In this document: one piece after another, positions 25,057-33,520 of the stretch
Position numbering within the stretch: the stretch's first letter is position 1
Layout: each line of letters opens with the position of its first letter
Assembly: GCA_022565395.1 (NCBI GenBank)
Contig: JAIUMV010000007.1
Coordinates: 62,001 to 126,000, forward strand
From: Marinobacter sp.
GTDB taxonomy: Bacteria; Pseudomonadota; Gammaproteobacteria; Pseudomonadales; Oleiphilaceae
Length of the DNA stretch: 64,000 nt
Direction of reading: 5' to 3'
Translations under genes and position numbers: made by a program
Notes under the pieces: model-generated
Told to the model about the DNA's origin: nothing
Databases searched by the model: none
The model's input: only the letters and a program-made list of their open reading frames with translations

Positions 25057-25824
25057 TCATTCCCGGTAGCTTGGGTCCAGGCGGTCCAGTTTTCGCAACA
25101 GTCCGGGCCAGGCCAGTGAACCACCCAGGCCGCGGGTGACCTGGGCCGCCTGTTGCTTGATGGTGCTCACTATCACGTCGGGAACGGCAATGAGTTCCCT
25201 GTTTCCTGCCAGGGCTCTGATCTGCACTTCACAGGCCCGTTGCAGGATGTACATGTTCAGGAAGGCATCCGCCACGGTAGCGCCCAGGGTCAACAGCCCA
25301 TGGTTGCGCAGGATCATGCTGTTGGCTTCACCAAGATCTGCCTGCAGTCGGGCTTTCTCATCCTCCCGCAGGGCGACGCCCTCATAATCGTGATAGGCCA
25401 GGCTGGCGAGGGGAAACAGGCTCTGCTGCGACAGCGGCAGCAGGCCATCCCGTTGCGCCGAGACAGCCACGCCTTCAACGGTATGGGTATGCATGACACA
25501 GCTGGCATCATGGCGTACGGCATGAATAGCACTGTGTATGGTGAAGCCCGCTGGATTGATATCAAAGTCATCCGGGTCCAGTTTATTGGCCTGCTGGTCA
25601 ACCTTGACCAGGCTGGAGGCGGTAATCTCCTCAAACATCATGCCGTAGGGGTTGATGAGGAAGTGCTCGGCATCTCCGGGTATGCGAGCGGAGATGTGGG
25701 TGAAGATAAGGTCGTCCCAGCCGTAGAGCGCGATCAGTCGGTAGGCGGCGGCCAGATCAGTGCGTAATTGCCATTCTTCGCTGCTGACTTTGTTTTTCTT
25801 GGAGGGGATGGAAACGAACGACAT
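25057..25824 (-). CDS. Class II aldolase/adducin-family protein
   Basis: A 255-residue cytoplasmic protein of the class II aldolase/adducin fold. Zinc-ligand histidines appear in CVMHTHTVEG (about residues 116-125) and in ILRNHGLLT (about 176-184); WDDLIFTHISAR and INPYGMMFEEITAS are also family features. Members include L-fuculose-phosphate aldolase, ribulose-phosphate 4-epimerase and many uncharacterised proteins, so a substrate cannot be named. GAGG precedes the ATG at 25824. It stands alone; the 278 bases between it and the WS/DGAT start contain nothing that I can support. Confidence 0.83.
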   Translation of the reverse strand: MSFVSIPSKKNKVSSEEWQLRTDLAAAYRLIALYGWDDLIFTHISARIPGDAEHFLINPYGMMFEEITASSLVKVDQQANKLDPDDFDINPAGFTIHSAIHAVRHDASCVMHTHTVEGVAVSAQRDGLLPLSQQSLFPLASLAYHDYEGVALREDEKARLQADLGEANSMILRNHGLLTLGATVADAFLNMYILQRACEVQIRALAGNRELIAVPDVIVSTIKQQAAQVTRGLGGSLAWPGLLRKLDRLDPSYRE

Positions 25825-25967
25825 TCTGCGGACCTCTTGATACGGATCAAAGGCGAGTGTAGGCACACCCGAGTCTAACTTCCAACTTATCTAAACACCG
25901 CTATACTTGCCAAATCTCAATATTACAATGTTCGATATTCCTGTATGGCATATGAATGAGGGGCTCG

Positions 25968-26594
25968 ATGGGGTTGCGCGGCTTGCTGTGTCTGGTGGTG
26001 GGGATCGTCTTCTCCGTGAGTGCGTTGGCCGCGGAGGTGGATTTTGAACCTCGTACCGCCAGTGCGGCGGACATCCAGGCTCTTCATCAGGGTGGCTTTG
26101 TTATCTTTATCCGGCATGTGGCCACGGATACCCGTCGCCCTGACCAGTTCCCCATCCGATTGGGCGACTGCGGGTCGCAACGGCCACTGTCTGATCGCGG
26201 GCGTGAGCAGGCGCGGCTGTTGGGGCGTTATTTTCAGCAGCTGGCACTGCCCATTGGTGAAGTGCTGGTGAGCCCCATGTGCCGGGCGATTGAGACCGCT
26301 GAACTGATATTCGGTCAAGACGTCCGTGTTGACCCCTCGACCCACTATATCGCCGGCATGACGGACGAGGAAAAAGCGCCCATTCTGCTGCGCACCCGTG
26401 AATTACTCTCCACGCCGCCGGTATCGGGGAATCGTGTGCTGGTGGCCCACGGGCCAAACATCGCGGAGCTGATGGACTACTTTCCGCCCGAAGCCAGCAT
26501 AGTCATCGTGAATCCTCAGGGCGACGGCGCCTTTCGTTACGTGGCCAGCATTCTGATCGATGATTGGCCCGCTTTGCTTGCTGACCTGGATTGA
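25968..26594 (+). CDS. Exported histidine-phosphatase-superfamily protein
   Basis: A 208-residue protein with a signal peptide (hydrophobic GLLCLVVGIVFSVSALA, then AEVDF). The fold shows a catalytic FIRHVATD, in which the usual RHG is RHV, then LSDRGREQARLLG, SPMCRAIETAEL and the second histidine in VAHGPNI. It would dephosphorylate an unknown substrate in the periplasm. AGGGG lies before the ATG at 25968; an alternative ATG is at 25956. Three bases separate it from the following GGDEF-EAL gene, so the two are likely co-transcribed. Confidence 0.8.
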   Translation: MGLRGLLCLVVGIVFSVSALAAEVDFEPRTASAADIQALHQGGFVIFIRHVATDTRRPDQFPIRLGDCGSQRPLSDRGREQARLLGRYFQQLALPIGEVLVSPMCRAIETAELIFGQDVRVDPSTHYIAGMTDEEKAPILLRTRELLSTPPVSGNRVLVAHGPNIAELMDYFPPEASIVIVNPQGDGAFRYVASILIDDWPALLADLD

Positions 26595-26597
26595 CCC

Positions 26598-28754
26598 ATG
26601 GCTTCTTTGCGCCGCCTGTCCCTGAGTCTGTTCGTACCTACTGCGGTGGTGCTGATTCTGATGCTGTTTATCGCGGGGTTGCTGTTGGACAGTTTGCGCA
26701 GCTACTCCGAGAGCGCCGCGAAGGGGCAGGCTGATGACCTGCGCACCCTCGTGCAAATGTCTGAATTCGCCCGCAAGATTGCCGTGATTCAGCAGCGGGT
26801 GGCTGCGACCCTGGAGCAGGCGGACGCGGGGCAACTGGATGAACTGGGGTTATACCGGGCCCATAGCGGTATTACCCGGGACCTGCACCCCCTAACCGGG
26901 CTGGTTGATGACCTCGCGGAATCCGCCTTACTGCGGGATGTCAACCACGGTTCCGCGCAGCACCTGCGGAACCACTTTACCGAGTACCGGAATCTGGTAC
27001 TGGTGGCGACAGAAATTGCCGTAATCGATCCGGGCACGGCGACAGAGTATCTGGCGGCGGCACAGGGAAACTATCTGGAGTTTTCTCTTTACAACAGCCG
27101 GTTATCCGGTTTGCTGGCAAGCCGTTCGGAGGCTCGCAACCTGCATGCGCAGCAAACCCTGAATGACACCTATTGGCGGTTGATCTGGCTCGGTATCACG
27201 GCTGTGGTCGTCCTGATTCTGTTCAGTTATGTGGCCTCGCGGCACCTCAATCGTCGGGTCTGGCAGGTGGCTACAGCGTTGAACCTGATGGTGGACGAGG
27301 ACCCCGAGCAGGCGGACCTGTCCGTCATCAGGCAGATGCAGGATGATGAAAAAGGTGAATTCAGGCGTCTTGCCAGCGCGCTGGTGCGTTTTCAGGATGC
27401 AATAAGACAGCGCAAACAGGCTGAAGCCCGCGCCCATCAGTTGGCCTATTACGATGAACTGACCCACCTCCCCAACCGGCAGTTGTTGCGTGACCGTCTG
27501 GCCCACGCGGTGTCTGCCAGCTCCCGCGTTGATCATCACTATGCCGTGCTCTGGCTGGATCTGGATCGCTTCAAGCTGATCAATGACAGTCGCGGCCACC
27601 ATATCGGCGATCAGTTGCTGGTGGACGTTGCGCAGCGCCTGGCAGGGCGTATCCATGGCAGCGACACGCTGGCGCGTATCGGTGGTGATGATTTTGTGCT
27701 GGTGCTGGAGAACCTCTCGGAGCAGGAGAGTGAGGCGATCAAGGCTGCGGAATCGGTGGCGGAGCGGTTGCGGGAGAGTCTGGCTGCACCGTTTCTTATC
27801 GAGGGCGACAGCTTCAATATCTCCCCCAGCATTGGCATAGCACTGTTCCGGGCGGCTGAGTTTTCGGTCGACCAGCTGCTCAAGCATGCCGAGGCGGCCA
27901 TGTACCAGGCTAAGGCCGCAGGCCGGAACGACATCCGTTTCTATGACCCTGCCATGCAGGCGGATCTGGAAGCCCGGTTGCAGCTTGAACGGGAACTGCG
28001 CCAGGCCATCGAAGAGGGAGGCCTGCAACTCTATTATCAGCCGCAGGTAGACCAGTTTGGCAAACCTATCGGCGTTGAAGCACTGGTGCGTTGGTTACAC
28101 CCGGCGCGGGGCATGGTCTCGCCGGCTGATTTCATCCCCCTGGCCGAGGATACCGGGCTCATTCTGCCGCTGGGTATGTGGGTGCTGGAAACCGCTTGCC
28201 GACAGCTGCGGGCCTGGGCGGATCATCCTGTTGCCAGCCGCTTCACCCTGTCAGTAAACCTCAGTGCCAAGCAGTTTCGTCAGGCAGACTTTGCTGCCAG
28301 AGTGGAGGCCTTGCTGCAAGCCACTGGCGTGCCCGCCGCCCGCCTGAAGCTGGAACTGACGGAAAGTACGGTACTGGACAACGTGGAGGACACGATTACC
28401 AAGATGCGCGCCTTGCGTGGCCTGGGTGTCAGTTTTTCCATGGACGATTTTGGCACCGGGTATTCGTCACTGCAGTACCTCAAACGCTTGCCCCTTAACC
28501 AGGTCAAAATCGATCAGTCCTTTGTGCGGGACATTACCGATGACCCTGATGATGCGGTCATTGTACGTACCATTATTGCCATGGGTGCAGCGCTGCACCT
28601 GCAGGTTATTGCAGAAGGTGTTGAAACCGAAGCCCAGCGCGATCAGCTGGCAGCCAGTGGCTGCCACTTCTATCAGGGTTATCTCTACAGTCGTCCCCTG
28701 CCGCTGGCGGAGCTGGAGACCTTCCTGGATATCAGTGCTGCGCAAGCCACTTAA
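26598..28754 (+). CDS. Membrane GGDEF-EAL protein (cyclic-di-GMP turnover)
   Basis: A 718-residue protein. Two membrane helices (about residues 11-33 and 195-215) flank a periplasmic helical sensor, followed by a short HAMP-like linker, a GGDEF domain (about 275-440) and an EAL domain (about 455-710). The GGDEF signature is GGDDF in RIGGDDFVLV, and the RxxD inhibitory site is missing. The EAL domain keeps GVEALVRW, NLSAKQFRQ, ELTESTVLD, DDFGTGYSSL and AEGVET, so phosphodiesterase activity is likely, while cyclase activity is doubtful. It overlaps the convergent hydrolase gene by 23 bases. Confidence 0.93.
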   Translation: MASLRRLSLSLFVPTAVVLILMLFIAGLLLDSLRSYSESAAKGQADDLRTLVQMSEFARKIAVIQQRVAATLEQADAGQLDELGLYRAHSGITRDLHPLTGLVDDLAESALLRDVNHGSAQHLRNHFTEYRNLVLVATEIAVIDPGTATEYLAAAQGNYLEFSLYNSRLSGLLASRSEARNLHAQQTLNDTYWRLIWLGITAVVVLILFSYVASRHLNRRVWQVATALNLMVDEDPEQADLSVIRQMQDDEKGEFRRLASALVRFQDAIRQRKQAEARAHQLAYYDELTHLPNRQLLRDRLAHAVSASSRVDHHYAVLWLDLDRFKLINDSRGHHIGDQLLVDVAQRLAGRIHGSDTLARIGGDDFVLVLENLSEQESEAIKAAESVAERLRESLAAPFLIEGDSFNISPSIGIALFRAAEFSVDQLLKHAEAAMYQAKAAGRNDIRFYDPAMQADLEARLQLERELRQAIEEGGLQLYYQPQVDQFGKPIGVEALVRWLHPARGMVSPADFIPLAEDTGLILPLGMWVLETACRQLRAWADHPVASRFTLSVNLSAKQFRQADFAARVEALLQATGVPAARLKLELTESTVLDNVEDTITKMRALRGLGVSFSMDDFGTGYSSLQYLKRLPLNQVKIDQSFVRDITDDPDDAVIVRTIIAMGAALHLQVIAEGVETEAQRDQLAASGCHFYQGYLYSRPLPLAELETFLDISAAQAT

Positions 28755-29493
28755 GCAGACGTTCGACTACATCCTCCCAACCTGGCTCACCCAGCAACCA
28801 GTGGGCATGCTGCGGATACTCCCAGTAAGTGAGCTGCTCGCCATACCAGGCTGCCATACGACGGCTTACGGCAATGGGTATGATGCGGTCCTGCTGGCCG
28901 GCGATGGCCAGCAAGGGGCACTGAATGGCCTGCTTGTTCACCCGGTTGGTGCCTTTGAAGTTCAGCTGGCCGAAGGCCACCTCGTAGGCCACCTGGCCGG
29001 ATTCAGGGACCAGATCCGCCAAGGCTGCCGGTCGTTCTGCTTTCGGCAGGCAGTTGAAGATCAGGTAGGAGGCCTCCCAGTTTTTCAGTTTGAAGGCCTG
29101 CCGCCACAGCAGCGGATTGGCGAAGCTGCGGGCCATGCCCGGCAGTGAGCCCGGGCGCAGGGGGAAGATGGCGCCGGGAGCGGCCGTGTTGACCAGTACG
29201 CCAGCCCGCAACCGGGTTTCCGCCGCCACCCGCTGGGTGATCAGACCACCCAGTGAGTGCCCAATCAGGATTGCTGGCTCTGGCAGACTGCGGACCACCT
29301 CTTTGACCACGTTCACATAGTCGTTCAGACTGAAGCCCGCGACCCGTTTGTCACCCGGATGATGGTGGGGCAGGCGCACTGGGTGGCAGCTGTAACCTGC
29401 GGCCTCCAGCTTTTGCTGCCAGTTTGCCCAGAGTGAGGGTTGCCCCCACATGCCGTGAACCAGAACAATGGGAGGTCGATGGGGCTGAGTCAT
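28732..29493 (-). CDS. Alpha/beta-fold hydrolase
   Basis: A 253-residue hydrolase without a signal peptide. Oxyanion region VLVHGMWGQPSLW is at residues 11-23, the nucleophile elbow is GHSLGG near residue 79, the acid is probably Asp in GQQDRIIP, and the base is His in YPQHAHWLLGEP. The lid region (about 125-170) is moderately hydrophobic. It could be an esterase or lipase; the substrate is not evident. The 3' end overlaps the convergent GGDEF-EAL gene by 23 bases. Confidence 0.85.
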   Translation of the reverse strand: MTQPHRPPIVLVHGMWGQPSLWANWQQKLEAAGYSCHPVRLPHHHPGDKRVAGFSLNDYVNVVKEVVRSLPEPAILIGHSLGGLITQRVAAETRLRAGVLVNTAAPGAIFPLRPGSLPGMARSFANPLLWRQAFKLKNWEASYLIFNCLPKAERPAALADLVPESGQVAYEVAFGQLNFKGTNRVNKQAIQCPLLAIAGQQDRIIPIAVSRRMAAWYGEQLTYWEYPQHAHWLLGEPGWEDVVERLLKWLAQH

Positions 29494-29683
29494 CAGTTTG
29501 GCCTGTTAGTGGTGAGGTCATGCCGCCTGGTTTGGCGGTCATGTTCTGAGGCTGACTGCAATGCCGTCAGCCGGTGCTGTGTTTTTCAGAGGCGCTCAGG
29601 TTGGTTTCTGTACTAACATGGACGCGGGTGTCAGAATCTAACTTTTGTCTGGTTTAGTGTCAATCCAATGCAGGGAGTGGCCT

Positions 29684-30298
29684 GTGGAGACTCGCTTGAA
29701 TGCCCGAAAACCTGCCCAGGGCCGCAGTCGGGAGCGGATGGAGAGGGTGCTGGCGGCGGCCGAAGCACTGTTGCTGGACGTGGGCCCGGAGCAGGCGTCA
29801 ATCCCGGATATTGCTGCACGCTCCGGGGTGCCTCGGGCGTCCATCTACCAGTTTTTCCCAAACAAGTATGCGCTGTTCCTGGCCATCGGTGACACCCACC
29901 TGACCCAGGTGGGTGCGCTGATAGAGCAGATCGGCGCGACCCTCGCGGGGCAGCCTTTACCAGAGCTAATCAGGGCTGCGACCGGCGCGGTATCGGATTA
30001 CTACAACGCCCATCCGGTTGCCAGCATGCTGATTCTCGGTGGCCCCATGAGCCGCACGGCCTATTTGTCGCAGGAAGTGACCATTCAGGATATTGGGCGG
30101 CAGATGCGGGGCCTGCTGGAAAGCAATCAGCCGGGCCTGGTGTTCCCCAGTGAGCCCGATGCCATCACCCTGGCGGTGGAGATTGCCTTTGCCTGTATGC
30201 GTTATTCCTACTTTGCCCACGGCCGCATCACCGAGGCCATGTGCGACCAGGCAGCGGTGGCTGCCCAGGCCTACCTGCGGGAGGTTGGCGTGGCCTAG
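29684..30298 (+). CDS. TetR-family transcriptional regulator
   Basis: A 204-residue regulator with a TetR helix-turn-helix (MERVLAAAEALLLDVG, then SIPDIAARSGVPRASIYQFFPNKYALF, about residues 18-63) and a C-terminal ligand-binding region. I chose GTG at 29684 because AGGGAG lies seven bases upstream; an earlier TTG at 29645 would add 13 residues. Target unknown; the divergent alpha/beta hydrolase (190 bases away) or the convergent SDR are the obvious candidates. No clear palindrome was found in the gap. Confidence 0.82.
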   Translation: METRLNARKPAQGRSRERMERVLAAAEALLLDVGPEQASIPDIAARSGVPRASIYQFFPNKYALFLAIGDTHLTQVGALIEQIGATLAGQPLPELIRAATGAVSDYYNAHPVASMLILGGPMSRTAYLSQEVTIQDIGRQMRGLLESNQPGLVFPSEPDAITLAVEIAFACMRYSYFAHGRITEAMCDQAAVAAQAYLREVGVA

Positions 30299-30315
30299 TG
30301 GCCGCTACCGGACGA

Positions 30316-31062
30316 CTACACCAGTTTCGCCACCAGTGATAAAGGCAGGACTTTCATTGCCCGCCCGGCCAGCGACCAGGGCCAGCGAGGAATAAAGGCT
30401 TGCCGGATCTCCTGCTCGATGGCCTCGACCAACAGGCGTGCACCGTCCTCAGCGGTCAGCTCAAAGGGCAGTTTGCCGGCGCCTTCGTTCAGTTCTGTCC
30501 GGATATAGCCGGGGAACAGGGTGGTGATCTTGATGGGAGTGTTAATCAGCTCCGCCTGTATACCTTCCATCAGCAATGCCAGACCGGCTTTTGATGCCGC
30601 GTAAACGGTGAGGTGACGGGGCATGCCACGTACCGCGCTCACGGATGAGATCGCCACCAGGTGCCCACTGTTCTGCTTGCGGAAAATCTCCAGCGCCGCC
30701 TCGCATTGGGCAAGGGCACCGGTAAAGTTGGTCTGGGCCGTGTGCAGGTTGGTCTCAAAGTGCCCAGTACCGACCCGGCGCCCGTCAGCGATGCCCGCGT
30801 TTACAACCACCCGGTCGAGACTGCCGAAAGCCTGGGCAAACTGTTGGAACACGGTAAAGACGGCGGCATGGTCATTCACGTCCAGAGCGGCAATTTCAAC
30901 CCGGATAGCTGGGTGTGCTGCCATTAGCTCTGTTTGTAGTGCCTCAAGCCGGTCAGTTCTGCGCGCACAGAGCGCAAGGTTGTGGCCGCGGGCGGCAAAC
31001 GCTCTGGCCATATGTTCGCCAAGGCCAGAACTGGCGCCGGTGATCAGGATGGTCTTTGACAT
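30316..31062 (-). CDS. Short-chain dehydrogenase/reductase
   Basis: A 248-residue classical SDR. The NAD(P)-binding motif is TGASSGLG at residues 8-15, VNAGIAD is the N-N-A-G equivalent, the catalytic Ser is in ISSVSAVRG, and Y-x3-K is in VYAASKAG. Residues ARRTDR after the second strand suggest NADP(H) preference. Substrate unknown; C-terminal hydrophobic residues might associate with lipid or membrane. It is convergent with the TetR gene, 17 bases apart. Confidence 0.88.
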   Translation of the reverse strand: MSKTILITGASSGLGEHMARAFAARGHNLALCARRTDRLEALQTELMAAHPAIRVEIAALDVNDHAAVFTVFQQFAQAFGSLDRVVVNAGIADGRRVGTGHFETNLHTAQTNFTGALAQCEAALEIFRKQNSGHLVAISSVSAVRGMPRHLTVYAASKAGLALLMEGIQAELINTPIKITTLFPGYIRTELNEGAGKLPFELTAEDGARLLVEAIEQEIRQAFIPRWPWSLAGRAMKVLPLSLVAKLV

Positions 31063-31184
31063 TGTGCGCTACTCCCGATTTTTGCCAATGTGTCAGCAAG
31101 ATTACCCCTTTCTCGCTGGAGACACGACGCATTTCGGGCATAATGCCCGCTGCAATCAGTGATGGATCTGTTGGATAAGGAATC

Positions 31185-31835
31185 ATGCCGCTTTTACGTA
31201 AACTCGCCGTCCTGGCCTGCCTGTTGCCCGCCCTGAGCCAGGCGCAGCCCGCCAGTATCCACAATTACTCCTACCTCGAATTGAGCCTGCAGCATCTGGT
31301 GTTGTTTGAACCTGTGCGCCTGCAGGCGGTGGATGAGGTGCTCGAGCGGTACGAAAGCCTGAGCGGCTTTGGCTTGCGGGGAAGCTGGCAGTTCCACCGG
31401 CTGGGGTTTATGTACCTGCAGGCGCAGGGGCTGTTCAACGAGGGCGACGACACCCGCTGGGAGGATGGTCTGGCACAGCTGGGCTTTGGTCTGGCTTACC
31501 CCATGGTGATGGGGGTGGATCTGGTGCTGACTCTGGGCGGCGTGGTGCGCCGTGAATCGACCTGCTCGCTGGACGACTGCGTGGACGTGGAGTCCGACGG
31601 CTACAGCATGGGGGGCGGCCTGCGGCTGGAACTTGGCAATTATGCTGACTTGCAAATCCATTATGACCGCCTTGCCCTTTCGGCGACCTGGCCGGACGGC
31701 AGCAAAGAGCGCGACATGTCCAACCGGGTGTCAGCCGAGTTCCTGCTGGGCAGCCGCCACCACGGAGCTATCCTGGGGATAACCACCGTGGATGACGATA
31801 ACATCTTCAAACTGGGCTACCGGTACAGCTTCTGA
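31185..31835 (+). CDS. Predicted outer-membrane beta-barrel protein
   Basis: A 216-residue exported protein. Residues 1-20 form a signal peptide (LAVLACLLPALSQA, then QPASI). The mature part alternates hydrophobic and polar residues with many aromatics and glycines, and ends in GYRYSF, the terminal Phe and aromatic pattern of outer-membrane barrels. Two cysteines (CSLDDC) may form an extracellular disulphide. It resembles small eight-stranded barrels, but no specific family was recognised. It converges on the unknown two-gene cassette with a 12-base gap. Confidence 0.7.
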   Translation: MPLLRKLAVLACLLPALSQAQPASIHNYSYLELSLQHLVLFEPVRLQAVDEVLERYESLSGFGLRGSWQFHRLGFMYLQAQGLFNEGDDTRWEDGLAQLGFGLAYPMVMGVDLVLTLGGVVRRESTCSLDDCVDVESDGYSMGGGLRLELGNYADLQIHYDRLALSATWPDGSKERDMSNRVSAEFLLGSRHHGAILGITTVDDDNIFKLGYRYSF

Positions 31836-31847
31836 GGCTGTAGCCGG

Positions 31848-32654
31848 TCAGGTTGCCCGTCGCTTTTCGGATACTGAGCTGCCATTGCAATACAGCTCAA
31901 GCCATATCCTGTCCTCACCGATCTTGATAAAACCCCGATAGTGGCGCCCCTTCTGCAGACCCGCCGGCAAGGTCAGGCTGAGCTGGCGCTGCAGGGTTTC
32001 ACCCGGCGCCAGGGGCTCTTTCCTGCCGGGCTGGAAACTGATGCGCACCGGTTGTAGCTGGTCCTGCCGGAACTGCTGTAACAGGTTGTTGGCGAAGGTT
32101 TCATAGTCATCCTTGGGCTCGCAGTTTCGCAGGGTGTCGACCAGCGTGCGGCCGATCCAGTCCTGTTCCCTCAGCCAGACCATGGCAACATCGTCCAGCG
32201 GAATCGCCAGGTTTCCGCGGTTGCTCAGAGTCAGTTGCGTGGTCAGTGTGTCCTTACTGGCGCCCCTGAGTCTGATATGAGACGGTTCTATCAATAGCTC
32301 ATGGTGCGGTTCCACGGTGATGTCGAGCTTGCTTTTGCGGCTGCCGCACTTGATCTCGGCGCCGTAGTGGCCCGGTGGCGTGGTTGGGTCCAGATCCAGG
32401 CGGGCATTCAGGGCGCCTTCGAATCCCGGTGAGAGCCGGGCGCTGAGTTGCAGGCGACAGGCCGGTAAGGGTTGTTTCTCCTTGCTGGGTCGGGGGCTGG
32501 GGGCCGTGTCCAGCGTGCGGATCTTCTGCTTTTCGTTACTCAGATTGGTGAGTTGAACCTCCCCCAAACAGGCACTGGGTGGTCCTGAAAATACAAAGGG
32601 GCCAGTGGCCAGTTGCCAGTCGGTACCTGGCCTGCCGCTGTAGGACTCTTTCAT
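31848..32654 (-). CDS. Unknown protein with Ig-like beta-sandwich domains (cassette gene 2)
   Basis: A 268-residue protein without a signal peptide or membrane helix. Residues 15-50 look like an N-terminal beta domain (FVFSGPPSACLGEVQLTNLS). About 65-120 read as a second beta domain (LSARLSPGFEGALNARLDLDPTTPPGHY, seen in short pieces), and about 125-260 as a third, with TTQLTLSNRGNLAIPL and LAPGETLQRQLSLTLPAGL, like NEW3/Ig-type modules. I do not recognise a characterised family. It begins 15 bases after the repeat-protein gene, so the two should be co-expressed and may interact. Confidence 0.6.
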   Translation of the reverse strand: MKESYSGRPGTDWQLATGPFVFSGPPSACLGEVQLTNLSNEKQKIRTLDTAPSPRPSKEKQPLPACRLQLSARLSPGFEGALNARLDLDPTTPPGHYGAEIKCGSRKSKLDITVEPHHELLIEPSHIRLRGASKDTLTTQLTLSNRGNLAIPLDDVAMVWLREQDWIGRTLVDTLRNCEPKDDYETFANNLLQQFRQDQLQPVRISFQPGRKEPLAPGETLQRQLSLTLPAGLQKGRHYRGFIKIGEDRIWLELYCNGSSVSEKRRAT

Positions 32655-32669
32655 GGCGATTCCTCCTGA

Positions 32670-33164
32670 TCAACTGCCGGCGTCGGGTTCTGGCGGCAGG
32701 TTGTCCTCGGTGGTAATGCCCGCCTCACCGGAGGTGCGGAATTCGAAAATGCGTATCCCCAGCAGATTGAAACGCAGGGCGAACTGGAACGGGAAGCGCA
32801 GTTTCATGGGCCGCAGACCAAACTGCAGATCGATCCGGGGCAGCTCCGTTACCTTGGCCTCCACCGCCAGCGCGACCTCACTGTCGCTTTTCAGGCTGTT
32901 CTGGGTATTCAGTTGCAGGGGTGGCAGTTTGTCCACCGACACGCGCCCGTTCAGGTTCAGATCTGGCAGTTCCGTGACTCCGACCTTGATGGCCGGTAGC
33001 TGGGTGACGCCGAGATTAATGGCTGGCAGTTGGGTAACGCCCACCTGGATAGGGGGCAGGTTGTTGATGCGGATGTTATCCAGGTCCAGATCCAAAGCTC
33101 CGTCCAGGCGGAGGGTTGGAAATTCCCGGATGCGGATGTTATCCAGGGCAACGTCAACGCTCAT
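32670..33164 (-). CDS. Unknown beta-repeat protein (cassette gene 1)
   Basis: A 164-residue protein with no signal peptide. Residues 41-70 are three tandem 10-residue repeats of the type VGVTQLPAIN (DNA 32955-33044), preceded by two looser copies with LDNIRI and followed by VSVDKLPPLQL. The regular V-x-L-P-x-I pattern suggests stacked short beta strands. The C-terminal part (FGLRPMKLRFPFQFALRF) is basic and aromatic. It begins MSVDVALDNIRI with no strong ribosome site. No family was recognised. It heads a two-gene unit with the Ig-like protein. Confidence 0.6.
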   Translation of the reverse strand: MSVDVALDNIRIREFPTLRLDGALDLDLDNIRINNLPPIQVGVTQLPAINLGVTQLPAIKVGVTELPDLNLNGRVSVDKLPPLQLNTQNSLKSDSEVALAVEAKVTELPRIDLQFGLRPMKLRFPFQFALRFNLLGIRIFEFRTSGEAGITTEDNLPPEPDAGS

Positions 33165-33520
33165 GGTTCACTCCATCGATGTGTCGCGACTGATCGCTTG
33201 AGAAAAGGCACTCGCGCCTTTAAGCAGGCGCATGAAGAAGAGTCTGTCGACTCTCAGAGGTGAGAAACTGCAGGGGGTATGCAAAGGCTCCCTTTCGCAC
33301 AGGTAAGAGTGTGTAGCAGGGTAGGGTGGCAGGCAAGTGCTGAGTGCAAATATGATCATCTGCAATCGGTTGCGACAATTTACATTTGTCCGTCACAGGG
33401 GTGATGCGTGAACGGGATCACAGTGATACTCTCTCACCTTAATTTTGCGCACCCCATTGGCGCACTGGGTCCATCAGGGCTCAAACCAATAACAATAATG
33501 GCATCAAGTAAGGAGTGACT
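33165..33520. other. Intergenic region between the unknown cassette and the BASS transporter
   Basis: About 355 bases with divergent genes on either side; it must hold both promoters. I see no palindrome, repeat or RNA structure strong enough to name, and the short frames in it have no coding features. Confidence 0.4.
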
